Assembly: GCA_964558655.1 (NCBI GenBank)
Contig: CAZLEX010000012.1
Location: 1-45,196 of the forward strand
Source of the DNA: RGIG6353 sp964558655
GTDB taxonomy: Bacteria; Bacillota; Clostridia; Oscillospirales; SIG627
Direction: 5' to 3'
DNA: 45,196 bases
Notes under the pieces: model-generated
Seen by the model: the letters and a program-made list of their open reading frames with translations, nothing else
What the model was told of the DNA's origin: nothing
Databases searched by the model: none
In this document: piece after piece, positions 33,903-42,289 of the stretch
Numbering within the stretch: the first letter of the stretch is position 1
How the letters are laid out: each line of letters begins with the position of its first letter
Position numbers and translations under genes: made by a program

Positions 33903-36900
33903 TCAGTTTGTTACTTCAACGCCCGAAAAACCTAACACTACTTTAGCTCTTACGGGAGCGTCTGTAAGTGCCGTTGCCGTATATTCGGCTGAAGAATTAC
34001 CGCTCGGAACCGAAAGTGTTCCGGTAAAGGTGATTTCTTCCGTTGTTTGCTCGTCTGCATGATAGAGAATAGCCTTGTTTGTAAGCGGATCGTATTCGAG
34101 ATATTCGCCGCCCTTGATTTCACAGTTGAATGTCATAGTGCTGTTTCCGACCTTGACGGTGGGATTCTTAACTGCGGCATCGTTGTGAGCGTAAGCTATA
34201 AGGTCACCGAATTGTGCGCTTGATGCGGTGTCGCCGCAAAGGCGTACAGTTACCTGAACAATATCGGCAAAACTGGTAACGACACGGTAGGTTGCATAGC
34301 CTGAACCGGTTGTTACGATGTTGTCGAACTTGTACTTGTCGGTATCATACTCACCATTGTCGAGGTCAAGGAGAACTATCTCTCTCCAGCCTGTGAAGTT
34401 AAGGTCAATGAAGTAATCGGTTCTTCCGTTGGATTCTCCCGTTACAACACCGCCGGTGAGCGAGATTAATGCGGCGTCGCCGTCGCGTCCCGTACCTTTA
34501 ACGCGGATTGTCGTTGCCATATTGTTTGTAAGATTAATATGGTTCAGAGAAATTCCCGTGAGCTTCTGCTCGGCGAGCGTCTTTGTCTCGTCAAATTCGC
34601 AGAGAACGATAGGATCGGTAAACTCCGTAGAATATCTTGACTCAATTCTGACGAACGGTGTCTGAGCTGAGAACGGGTTGTTAACCGTAAATGTATTCAA
34701 AAGTTCGTCTCTCGTGTTGTTGATATTGGTCTTTGAGTAGGACATCTGGAGGAACGCATACTCTCCGTCCGATTTTTCGATTACTTTCCATTCTCCGCCG
34801 ATATCAATTACTTTTTGCTTTGCTTCATCGGTGAAGTAATTGGAGTTACGAAGTTTTGTGTAATACTCGTTAAAATACTTGAGATTATCTACATAGTAAG
34901 GATTGGACTCTATGTTTACTTCACGGAATCCGCTTACAACCGATGTCATGTTGTGAACTATTGTCTGTACTCCGAGATAATCCATATCGTCGTGGAAAAG
35001 TGTCTTGGTAATGGTGTTTTTGAGGTCGTTGCCCATATCGGGATAGAAGTTGAACCAGCCGAGCATGGTTACGAATCCGTACTGTTCAAGAGAAAGATTT
35101 ATTTCGACATGGTTTGCAATGAACTTCTTGTAACTTCTGTTTGCGGTATCCCATGCACCCTGACGGGCTCTTACATTCCAAACCTGAGTTCCTGAGTTAG
35201 AAGAATCTTCGACAATAGGATCTTTTTCACACTGAGATACAACTCTGTGAATGAACATTTGCCAGTAGTACCAAACGTCTTGCTGGTCGACATGGCGGTT
35301 AAGTCCGTCGATTGCATCAAAGTAAATCATGTCAAATCCGCCTTTGTTGTATGCATCGGCGATTCTGTCAGCGATGTGATAGAAAAGTTCGGAACCGATA
35401 ACCGGTACAAACTCGTTAAAGTATCCGGAAAGGTGATAAATTGTAGTACCTGCTTTATGAGTTGTGGCAGTCGTACCGCACTGACCTCTTCTTGTTCCGA
35501 TAAATCCTGAAGAAGTACCCGCCTGTGTTATATAGATTATTTCTTCGTCGATGAGAATGTAACGGCTGTTCTTGTAGAAGAAGGAAACCGTCAAGTCGAA
35601 TCCGGACGCGTCTTCAACCGTCGGAATGTTTACTCTGACTGCCGAAATATCTTTTCTGAGCGTATAAGTGTCGGACATATACTCAAGCTGTTTCTGCCAC
35701 TTGGGATTGGAGAGAATATCGGTCGAGTTGTACTGAATGTAATAAGCGTAACAGTGAAGAGCGGTGTCAAGTCCGGCTTCGTCGAATTTGTAACCTATTT
35801 CTTCGTAGTACTGTTCAGCTGTGCCGGAAGATACGATCGGGAAGGAGAAGTCACCCTGCTTGAAGGACTTGTCACCTCTGAGAATGTCGACCAGACCGTA
35901 TCCGTATTCGTCTTTCTTGGATATGAGGTAGTCGACCGTACCTTCTTCAAATCTGTCAATCATGACATAATCTTCGTAGTTCTTCTGATATTCCTGTGCC
36001 CATGGGCCGGCAGTCGTGTTTACGAGACCTATTGTCTTGTCAATTGCGAGAGCAACTTCTTTCATGTATTCGAGATAGTCGTCGTCACTTGAAAGAACAA
36101 TGCCGACTTTCGCACCGACCGTTCCCGCGTCAAATCTGGAGAACGCACTTGCCGAAGTATTCTTGTAATTGCCGTAACCGTAATTTGCAATTTTTACATA
36201 CGCCGCCATTGCCATCGAACCTATACGGTAATCGTTGTTCTCGTCTGTGGGATCAAGCGTAGTATTGAAGTTTGCGAATGTTACGGAAGCCGACTTGCTT
36301 GACAGCTCGGAGTCGATTTCAAAAGAGATAAAGTTGTCGTTTACATCAACGATGAGATAAACTACTTCTTTGTTCTTGAAAGTGACTTTAAGTCTGTTGC
36401 CGTCCACCTCGAAATTGGAGGGGAGAGACTTTGTTTCATTAGGGGATGTAACATAGATGAGTTCCGAAGAAACCGATGTGTTGAGAACATTTTCATTTGT
36501 CGCAAGGTTGAGGATTTTTGTTACCTTACCGGTTTTCTTGTTAACTTCTATCATGAAATGCTTGTTGGCGATTTCAACTGTACTTGATGTTACTTTAACT
36601 CCGTCAAGCGAAGCGTCGAAATAGTAGTCGCCGTGAACATTGTCGTTGGATGCCATGATGATGTTGTACAGGGCCCAGTGTTCGGTACAGTCGGAGAAGA
36701 TGTTGTACTGGGTTGTACTGACTGTTCTTTCGGAAACATTGAGTCCGAGAAGACGGTTGATAACCGTTACCACTTCGGCACGGGTTATCGTGTTGTCAGG
36801 GCGGAATGTGTTGTCCTCGTAACCGTTTACAAGCCCGGAAGCCGCCGCTGCGACTATCGAGTCATAGTAGAAATGGTCTTCGGGAACATCGGTGAACGAT

Positions 36901-38357
36901 ATCGTAGAGCTTCCTGTAATGGAAGAAGCGAGATTTGCCAGTTCGACAAATTCAGCTCTCGTTATCGGTTCATTAGGTTTGTATTCGGTGCTTGTGTTTC
37001 TCTGGAAGAAGCCCGATTGGTCGAGGTATGCGATGGCATTGTAATACCATGTGCCTTCTTCGACATCGGTAAATCTTGTCGTGTATCCGTCGGGGATATC
37101 GTTAACGCCGAGAAGCAGGCGGGCAAAGATGGTGCAGGCTTCCGCACGCGTCATGTTTGCGTTGGGACGGAATGTATTTTCTTCGTATCCTAAAATGTAG
37201 GACGTGTTCGCACCGTTGTACTGTGTATCAATGGTGGGAAGTTCGAATACTTCGATAGGATCGGCGAGTTCGCCCAATTTATCGAGCTTTATCGTCTGTA
37301 CGCTGTCTGTAAGGTATCCCTTGTAGGGAGAATAGTAGAAAAACGAAATTTCCGTGTTGTCTGCAGAGATTTTCGTCATCAAAATGAGAGAATCGTGCGA
37401 AACATCGAAACCGTTGTTGGACGGATTTGCCACAACTGCGGCAACATCAACTCCGTTGGCGTTGGTGAGCTTAAGCGTTTTGATATTCGAGTCTTTAATA
37501 TTGTTTGCCGATATAATGGCAAGAATGTTGTCGTACTTCGAGAAAGAGTATTCCCAAAGTCTTTCGCCGTCGCGGGGCTTGCCTATGTTGGTAATGTTGT
37601 ATCCCTTGAGAGCCGAAGTGCCTTCAAAGGAAAATCCGTTTGCCCAGTCCCACTGCGTATACATTTGACCGTCTGCGTCGAGGAAAGAGTGAGTCAAAAT
37701 AATTACGCGTTTGTCGGGGTTATTTTCAAGCACGCCGTTGAACCAGTTTAATGTCTCTTCACGGGGATATGTTTCAAGCTGTGCAATGAGATACTTTACA
37801 CCGTTGTTTTCGATTACCGTGTAATAGTTTTCATCGTTGTGAGCCGTGTAAGGAGCGTCATCGGGCTGAAGGTCTTCAACAGGGAACACCTCCGACTGAA
37901 AACTGTCTCTGAAGTATCCGTCTGAGAACAGGTCGTGAAGCGAAAATCCCACGCCTACCGCAACATTGTCGTCGGTAAGGATTTCAAGAGATTTCGCAAG
38001 TGCCTGAAATTCTTTTTTCCATGTATTGTCCGAAGCACAAAGGTTGTTGAGTTCTTCCTTTGTCATGCCTTTTTCAACTACCGTGTTTGCATAGGTGTAG
38101 GTGGACTTACTTGCAATCTGTCCGAAGAAAGAAACGAACTTGATGTTATAAACTTCGTCGTAATCGGAGAGCCAATAACAAAGGTCGTCAATCGCATCGG
38201 TGTTCTTTGATCCGGTTATGTAGTTTTTCGTCGAGTTGACGGAGGCAATGATGAAATCGCCCTCTTTGACGAAATCCGAATCGAGTTGCTTGAGGTCAGC
38301 CGCAGCAGAAATGCACAGTATGGCAATCAGTGCGAAAACCAGAAATAATTTTTTCAT
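33903..38357 (-). CDS. Giant S-layer protein, second paralogue of the same architecture
   Basis: A 1484-aa secreted protein; the start at 38357 (MKKLFLVFALIAILC) is chosen over an upstream ATG because AGGAAAGG precedes it and a signal peptide follows. The layout matches the neighbouring gene: phosphoesterase-like region (~25-290), SLH x3 (~386-570), hydrolase-like core (GGFDMIYFDAIDGLNRH at ~1004) and terminal beta-sandwich. The phosphoesterase-like region is slightly less decayed: it keeps HD in GFSLHDL and TH in LTHSFLDADG, but has GQIA for GD and no GHxH. The candidate acids DAID and DPIVE are retained. The core is clearly diverged from its paralogue, so the two may act on different substrates. 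Confidence 0.82.
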   Translation of the reverse strand: MKKLFLVFALIAILCISAAADLKQLDSDFVKEGDFIIASVNSTKNYITGSKNTDAIDDLCYWLSDYDEVYNIKFVSFFGQIASKSTYTYANTVVEKGMTKEELNNLCASDNTWKKEFQALAKSLEILTDDNVAVGVGFSLHDLFSDGYFRDSFQSEVFPVEDLQPDDAPYTAHNDENYYTVIENNGVKYLIAQLETYPREETLNWFNGVLENNPDKRVIILTHSFLDADGQMYTQWDWANGFSFEGTSALKGYNITNIGKPRDGERLWEYSFSKYDNILAIISANNIKDSNIKTLKLTNANGVDVAAVVANPSNNGFDVSHDSLILMTKISADNTEISFFYYSPYKGYLTDSVQTIKLDKLGELADPIEVFELPTIDTQYNGANTSYILGYEENTFRPNANMTRAEACTIFARLLLGVNDIPDGYTTRFTDVEEGTWYYNAIAYLDQSGFFQRNTSTEYKPNEPITRAEFVELANLASSITGSSTISFTDVPEDHFYYDSIVAAAASGLVNGYEDNTFRPDNTITRAEVVTVINRLLGLNVSERTVSTTQYNIFSDCTEHWALYNIIMASNDNVHGDYYFDASLDGVKVTSSTVEIANKHFMIEVNKKTGKVTKILNLATNENVLNTSVSSELIYVTSPNETKSLPSNFEVDGNRLKVTFKNKEVVYLIVDVNDNFISFEIDSELSSKSASVTFANFNTTLDPTDENNDYRIGSMAMAAYVKIANYGYGNYKNTSASAFSRFDAGTVGAKVGIVLSSDDDYLEYMKEVALAIDKTIGLVNTTAGPWAQEYQKNYEDYVMIDRFEEGTVDYLISKKDEYGYGLVDILRGDKSFKQGDFSFPIVSSGTAEQYYEEIGYKFDEAGLDTALHCYAYYIQYNSTDILSNPKWQKQLEYMSDTYTLRKDISAVRVNIPTVEDASGFDLTVSFFYKNSRYILIDEEIIYITQAGTSSGFIGTRRGQCGTTATTHKAGTTIYHLSGYFNEFVPVIGSELFYHIADRIADAYNKGGFDMIYFDAIDGLNRHVDQQDVWYYWQMFIHRVVSQCEKDPIVEDSSNSGTQVWNVRARQGAWDTANRSYKKFIANHVEINLSLEQYGFVTMLGWFNFYPDMGNDLKNTITKTLFHDDMDYLGVQTIVHNMTSVVSGFREVNIESNPYYVDNLKYFNEYYTKLRNSNYFTDEAKQKVIDIGGEWKVIEKSDGEYAFLQMSYSKTNINNTRDELLNTFTVNNPFSAQTPFVRIESRYSTEFTDPIVLCEFDETKTLAEQKLTGISLNHINLTNNMATTIRVKGTGRDGDAALISLTGGVVTGESNGRTDYFIDLNFTGWREIVLLDLDNGEYDTDKYKFDNIVTTGSGYATYRVVTSFADIVQVTVRLCGDTASSAQFGDLIAYAHNDAAVKNPTVKVGNSTMTFNCEIKGGEYLEYDPLTNKAILYHADEQTTEEITFTGTLSVPSGNSSAEYTATALTDAPVRAKVVLGFSGVEVTN
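36740..37224 (-). repeat. SLH-coding cassette, near-identical to 31943-32427
   Basis: Second copy of the SLH cassette at a fixed 4797-bp offset. The most similar blocks are 36743-36987 and about 37060-37224. A short central part (about 36990-37058) is more diverged. Confidence 0.85.
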
Positions 38358-38390
38358 AAACCTTTCCTTCCTTTTTTGGTTATTCAATTT

Positions 38391-38419
38391 ATTATACAAC
38401 ATAAAAGCTTTTTTGTCTA
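38391..38419 (-). promoter_or_regulatory. Promoter for the second giant SLH gene
   Basis: Minus strand TAGACA (38414-38419), 17-bp spacer, perfect TATAAT (38391-38396). It lacks the TTGCTTTTTA motif of its paralogues. Confidence 0.75.
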
Positions 38420-38442
38420 CATTTTTTGTGTAAATTATTAAA

Positions 38443-38475
38443 AAAAAATCCGTCCGAAAAAGCGGACGGATTTTT
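38443..38475 (-). terminator. Terminator after the DUF11 gene
   Basis: AATCCGTCCG pairs with CGGACGGATT (38463-38472) around a 6-nt loop, with a long T-run on the minus strand. The stem core CGTCCG/CGGACG also occurs in the terminator at 39693-39726. Confidence 0.9.
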
Positions 38476-38481
38476 GTGCAT

Positions 38482-39336
38482 TTAGACTGTTCCCGTGACG
38501 GTAAGAACCGAAACTCCCGGTGTTACCGTTATGGCTCCGGTTGTGCTGTTTTGAGTGTAAGTCGCAGCCGGAACGGTAATTTGTCCGGAAATGGTGGAAA
38601 AAATTCCCGTTGACGAGTTGTAGGTGTAGTTTGTTCCTTCTGTCCATGTTTGAGAATTGTAAGTGACGCTGATATTAGACAGAATCGGATTGAATGTATC
38701 GGTTATAACCGCATTGTCGGCTGTACCCACTGCGGTGTTTCCCATGTTCTGAATTACGAATGTGTATGTCAGTTCTCCGTTTTCCGTAACGGTCTGCGGA
38801 GACAGGCTCTTTGAAATTGTCAGATCCGACACATTGCGTGCCGTGACCGTTTCGCTTACGGTAATCGGCGTTGCACTTGTGCCTGCGGCTATTGTCGCTG
38901 TGTTGACAATGGTGGAATCCTGCGAGAGCGGAGCAAATTCGCTTACCGACGCTTCATATATGATTATGGCGTTTCCGTTTTGAGGTATGCTTATTCCGCT
39001 TACCGTCAGAGGCGGGCCTGCGGTTGTCGTGGGTGTAGACTGTAAAACTCCGTTTACATAGTATTTTACCGAACCGTCAACATATTTTAACGGATAAACG
39101 GTACTTGACCCGAATGTATATCCGCCCAAATTGTCCGTGAGCGTTATACCGCTTTGCAGGGTATTTCCCGAATTTATAATACTTATTACATAAGTTACGC
39201 TGTCTTTTTGCGTATATGCCGTAGTCACCGCAGATTTTGTTGCCGATAGAGTTTCCCGTATTTGTCCCGTTGCAATGTTTGAGTTACGGGTAATATTTCC
39301 GTATGTGAGGGACGCTTGGTTTGTGAATGTTGCCAT
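38482..39336 (-). CDS. DUF11-type repeat protein without signal peptide
   Basis: A 284-aa protein rich in Thr, Ser, Asn and Val, beginning MATFTNQASLTYGN. Two DUF11-like beta-sandwich repeats are visible: ~45-165 (SVTYVISIINSGNTLQSGIT, then LTDNLG) and ~170-270 (LTYTFVIQNMGNTAVGT, then VITDTFNP). Such domains are normally extracellular, yet there is no signal peptide, membrane segment, LPXTG or SLH anchor. Similar leaderless proteins occur in Clostridia, so an unusual export route or an internal role is possible. ACAAAGGAGAA precedes the start and a strong terminator follows. The 5' leader is predicted to fold. Function unknown. Confidence 0.82.
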   Translation of the reverse strand: MATFTNQASLTYGNITRNSNIATGQIRETLSATKSAVTTAYTQKDSVTYVISIINSGNTLQSGITLTDNLGGYTFGSSTVYPLKYVDGSVKYYVNGVLQSTPTTTAGPPLTVSGISIPQNGNAIIIYEASVSEFAPLSQDSTIVNTATIAAGTSATPITVSETVTARNVSDLTISKSLSPQTVTENGELTYTFVIQNMGNTAVGTADNAVITDTFNPILSNISVTYNSQTWTEGTNYTYNSSTGIFSTISGQITVPAATYTQNSTTGAITVTPGVSVLTVTGTV

Positions 39337-39360
39337 CTGTTTTCTCCTTTGTTTATTTGT

Positions 39361-39420
39361 GCGGCATTAAGGGGAAACAGGCGCCGTCCTTGACGGCACT
39401 CCTGCCACAATGCCGACGCA
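39361..39420 (-). ncRNA. Candidate structured 5' leader of the DUF11 gene
   Basis: On the minus strand CGGCATT and AATGCCG enclose the element (39409-39415 with 39362-39368). Inside, CAGG/CCTG and GCCGTC-AAG-GACGGC (39383-39397) stack as an inner stem. It ends ~25 nt before the start codon, just upstream of the ribosome binding site. It is much G/C-richer than its surroundings. It matches no riboswitch class I can name. Confidence 0.45.
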
Positions 39421-39692
39421 CTGTTATATTATGCGGAAGAAAGCACTTTGATAAATGACGGGAACGGTATTTTTTTAATTTTGAGTAAACGGCGAAAAAA
39501 TAAGGCAAAGACAAATTTTTGCCACATTGCCGAAAAGCAGTAAACACAGATTGAGAAAATTGCCGAATTCGTTTCGGAGAAGCTGTTAAAAAAAGACGGG
39601 ATTTATTAAAATCCGTTTGTAAGTCCTAACAGAAAGACGGTTTTTTTATTTTTGCCGTACGGTAAAATGACAGTAAATAAAGTTGCCGGCAT

Positions 39693-39726
39693 AAAAAAAC
39701 AGCCGTCCGAAATAAGCGGACGGCTG
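39693..39726 (-). terminator. Terminator after the antiporter gene
   Basis: CAGCCGTCCG (39700-39709) pairs perfectly with CGGACGGCTG (39717-39726), with TTTTTTT following on the minus strand. Confidence 0.92.
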
Positions 39727-39732
39727 AAAGTG

Positions 39733-41019
39733 TTATTTTCTGAGAGCTTTTTCTTTTCTTGCGATATCTCTTGCGCTTACCGCACCTTCCGGTTCGATTT
39801 CTCCCGCCTTGAGAAGAGAAATTTTGGTAAGATACGGACCTACAAGTTCATATATAAGCACCGAGAAGAGAGTAATGTCTGCGACTATCGACCCCTCTGC
39901 ACCGAGCGTTTTTGCTTTTATTGCCATACCCAGAGCAACTCCTGCCTGAGGAAGAAGAGTTATGCCGAGATATTTAATGATATTTTTGTTGCATTTTACC
40001 GCCTGAGCGCTGAATCTCGCACCGCAATATTTGCCGAGACTTCGGAAAATAATGTATACGATACCTATTACGACTATTACCCAGTCTTTGAAGACAGACA
40101 GTTCAAGTTCTGCACCGCTGATTACAAAGAACAAAACCAAAAGCGGAGCACTCCAACGGTCTACTCTGTCCATGAGTTCTTCGGAAAATTCACACACATT
40201 GCAGAACATAGTACCAAGCATCATACATACAAGCAGGGAAGAGAAGGAAATATGTACACCGCCGATTTCAAATTTCAGATTTGAGAGGGCGACTGTGAGA
40301 AAAACGAAAGTTACGGACATGGAAAGTCTTTTTGAACGGGAATGGAAAAACTTTTCGAAAAAACTGAAAAGATATCCCATGAGCGCACCGAGCAGGAGTG
40401 ATAAAACGACCTCCAAAACAGGTTCGACGATTATTGAAACGATATTTACGGAACCTACCATGAAAGCGTTCGCAATACCGAAAGACACCGCAAACAGTAC
40501 CAGACCTACCGCGTCGTCAAGTGCGACTATCGGCAAAAGAATATCGGTGAGGGGACCTTTTGCCTTGTACTGACGGACTACCATAAGAGTTGCCGCAGGT
40601 GCGGTTGCAGAGGCTATCGCTCCCAAAATAATTGCCGACGGGAGCGGAAGTTTGTCCGGAATGATGAAATGAAGCCCTATCAAAGCCACATCTACAAAAA
40701 GCGTTGCGGTAACCGCTTGTATTATTCCGATGACAGTTGCCTGCTTGCCGTTTTGCTTAAGCTGTGACAGGCGGAATTCGTTTCCGATGGAAAATGCTAT
40801 AAATCCGAGTGCAACATCGGAGATGAGAGAGAAGGTATTCATTTCATCGTGACTTATGAAACCGAGACCTTTTATTCCGAGCGATCCGAGCAGATACGGA
40901 CCTACCAATATTCCCGCAACAAGATATGCCGTTACTGCGGGCAGTTTAACGATTTTTGCAAGACGGGACAGCATAAGTCCGGCAAAAAGAGCGACAGATA
41001 ATGTTAAAAGCGTATACAT
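39733..41019 (-). CDS. Cation:proton antiporter, CPA2 type
   Basis: A 428-aa inner membrane protein with about 12-13 hydrophobic segments, exchanging Na+ or K+ for H+. The N-terminal segment VTAYLVAGILVGPYLLG is typical of the NapA/KefB/GerN group. The ion-binding helix contains VALDDAVGLVLFAV, where the paired Asp residues fit the CPA2-type two-acid motif. No C-terminal TrkA-N domain is present, so it is closer to NapA/GerN than to KefB/C. AGAGGTG precedes the start. A promoter and a stem-loop leader precede the gene. The transported ion cannot be decided from sequence. Confidence 0.9.
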   Translation of the reverse strand: MYTLLTLSVALFAGLMLSRLAKIVKLPAVTAYLVAGILVGPYLLGSLGIKGLGFISHDEMNTFSLISDVALGFIAFSIGNEFRLSQLKQNGKQATVIGIIQAVTATLFVDVALIGLHFIIPDKLPLPSAIILGAIASATAPAATLMVVRQYKAKGPLTDILLPIVALDDAVGLVLFAVSFGIANAFMVGSVNIVSIIVEPVLEVVLSLLLGALMGYLFSFFEKFFHSRSKRLSMSVTFVFLTVALSNLKFEIGGVHISFSSLLVCMMLGTMFCNVCEFSEELMDRVDRWSAPLLVLFFVISGAELELSVFKDWVIVVIGIVYIIFRSLGKYCGARFSAQAVKCNKNIIKYLGITLLPQAGVALGMAIKAKTLGAEGSIVADITLFSVLIYELVGPYLTKISLLKAGEIEPEGAVSARDIARKEKALRK

Positions 41020-41049
41020 AAAAACACCTCTTATAAAGTTCAGTTAAAA

Positions 41050-41078
41050 CCCCCGTATTCCCGAAAGGGAACACGGGG
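41050..41078 (-). promoter_or_regulatory. Stable stem-loop near the 5' end of the antiporter transcript
   Basis: CCCCGT (41051-41056) and TTCCC (41058-41062) pair with GGGAA (41067-41071) and ACGGGG (41073-41078), one A/C mismatch, GAAA-type loop. It starts only ~11 nt after the expected transcription start. GGTTTTAAC follows it, a poor T-run, so an mRNA-stabilising or regulatory hairpin fits better than a terminator. It could still act as a weak terminator for transcripts from the upstream transporter gene. Confidence 0.6.
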
Positions 41079-41095
41079 ATTGATTTTTCGATGAG

Positions 41096-41124
41096 ATTAT
41101 ATACTTAAAAAAGTGTTTTGTCAA
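41096..41124 (-). promoter_or_regulatory. Consensus promoter for the antiporter
   Basis: Minus strand TTGACA (41119-41124), 17-bp spacer, TATAAT (41096-41101); both hexamers are perfect. Confidence 0.85.
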
Positions 41125-41200
41125 TATACATTTTAAACAAATATAAATAAATATGTAAAAAAATATATCGTAACATTTTTCAAGAAATCGAAATTTGTTG

Positions 41201-42106
41201 TTACATATCGAAAATTCCCATAATCAGAATACCGGCGAATGTTACGGCTATACACAGATAATGTTTGAAAGAAAGTTTTTCTTTCAGGAATATTCTCGAC
41301 CACAGTACAGACACCATGCAGTATGACGCAATTATCGGTGCCGCAAGAGCCGATTCTCCGCCGGCGAGAGCTTTTATGTATGCCAGCTGACCTATTGTTT
41401 CGAAAATTGCACCGACATACTTCGGCCTTTCCGCTTTTAAAGTGTATTTTTGCTTTTTTATCACACGGGTGTAGATGAAAGATATTATTCCGGCAAAAAG
41501 GAATGTTAATTCATATGCAACATTTGCACTGTCCTCGTTGAGCGTTTCAAGTACAAGGTCGTCGGCAAATGTTCCGGCGGCATCAAGAAGACAGTATGCA
41601 ACGGGTAAAGCGAGAGCGAGCCATGATTTCGCATATCTGTAATTGGATTTTTTCTGACGCTCCGCACGGAGTTCGTCATCTTCAAAGGCTTCGACGAATC
41701 CGAGCCCTATAACACCGGCACACGCCAGAGCGATTGCAAGATATTGTAAACCTTCCATTTTTTCGGCAGTTCCGCTTATTATCGCAACTATTGCAACCAG
41801 AGCACCGCTTGCGTTACAAATCGGCGAAGAAATGCTCAGTTCTATATATCTCAGACCTATGTAACCGAGTGCCATTGAAAAAATGTAGAGAAGGGAAACG
41901 GGGAGATAAGTCCATATTACATTCAGACTGATTTCCACTCCGCCTACAAAAACTTCAAATGCGGCGTGAAGTCCCATTACTACTCCCACTGCCGTTACCA
42001 TTTTAAAATGACTGTACTTATCTTTTGCGTCGCGACAGCCCAATTTTGAAAAAAAGTCGGATCCCGACCAACAAAGAAGTGCCGCAACAGAAAACCAAAA
42101 CCACAT
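41201..42106 (-). CDS. EamA/DMT-superfamily transporter
   Basis: A 301-aa membrane protein with ten predicted helices in two five-helix EamA-type halves, divided by a charged loop (~140-165, EAFEDDELRAERQKKSNYRY). The first half starts WFSVAALLCWSGSDFFSKLG; the second contains AIFETIGQLAYIKALAGGES and LWSRIFLKEKLSFKHYLCIA, typical of drug/metabolite transporters. The substrate is unknown. AAGGAGAATTAAT precedes the start at 42106. A 41-codon open frame with its own strong ribosome binding site lies between the promoter and this gene. Confidence 0.85.
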   Translation of the reverse strand: MWFWFSVAALLCWSGSDFFSKLGCRDAKDKYSHFKMVTAVGVVMGLHAAFEVFVGGVEISLNVIWTYLPVSLLYIFSMALGYIGLRYIELSISSPICNASGALVAIVAIISGTAEKMEGLQYLAIALACAGVIGLGFVEAFEDDELRAERQKKSNYRYAKSWLALALPVAYCLLDAAGTFADDLVLETLNEDSANVAYELTFLFAGIISFIYTRVIKKQKYTLKAERPKYVGAIFETIGQLAYIKALAGGESALAAPIIASYCMVSVLWSRIFLKEKLSFKHYLCIAVTFAGILIMGIFDM

Positions 42107-42132
42107 ATTAATTCTCCTTAAATAAAAAATAG

Positions 42133-42258
42133 TTAAAAATATAAAAGTGTAAAGTTTCGGCTTGTGTATCTTGGCACGGTGCTTCGTGAAAATTCGTCAA
42201 AAAACAAAGGGGATACAAAAGTCTGTCGAGCAATTGACTGTTTTTCGATAATTGACAT
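42133..42258 (-). CDS. Possible 41-aa leader peptide upstream of the EamA transporter
   Basis: Starts MSIIEKQSIARQTFVSPLFF and ends in NFTLLYF. The ribosome binding site is excellent (AAGGAGGAAAATAA before the ATG), and the start lies ~25 nt after the expected transcription start from the promoter at 42290-42318. The stop is 26 nt before the transporter start. No signal peptide, membrane helix or repeated regulatory codon is obvious; seven Ser and six Phe are scattered. It could be a small protein or a translated leader that modulates the downstream gene. Confidence 0.5.
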   Translation of the reverse strand: MSIIEKQSIARQTFVSPLFFDEFSRSTVPRYTSRNFTLLYF

Positions 42259-42289
42259 TTATTTTCCTCCTTGTTAAAAAAATCGACTG

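Larger units (their letters stand above)
39337..39732. other. Intergenic region with folded leader and terminators
   Basis: The ~400-bp gap contains the DUF11 gene's leader structure (39361-39420), a small hairpin GGATTT/AAATCC (about 39599-39614) preceded on the plus side by an A-run, and the antiporter terminator (39693-39726). I see no gene and no clear -35/-10 pair for the DUF11 gene. Confidence 0.6.

Noticed and set aside
36633..37193. Plus-strand open frame opposite the SLH region of the second giant gene, with a counterpart at 32076-32447
   Set aside because: Its similarity to the counterpart simply reflects the duplicated SLH cassette on the other strand. No start signals are present.
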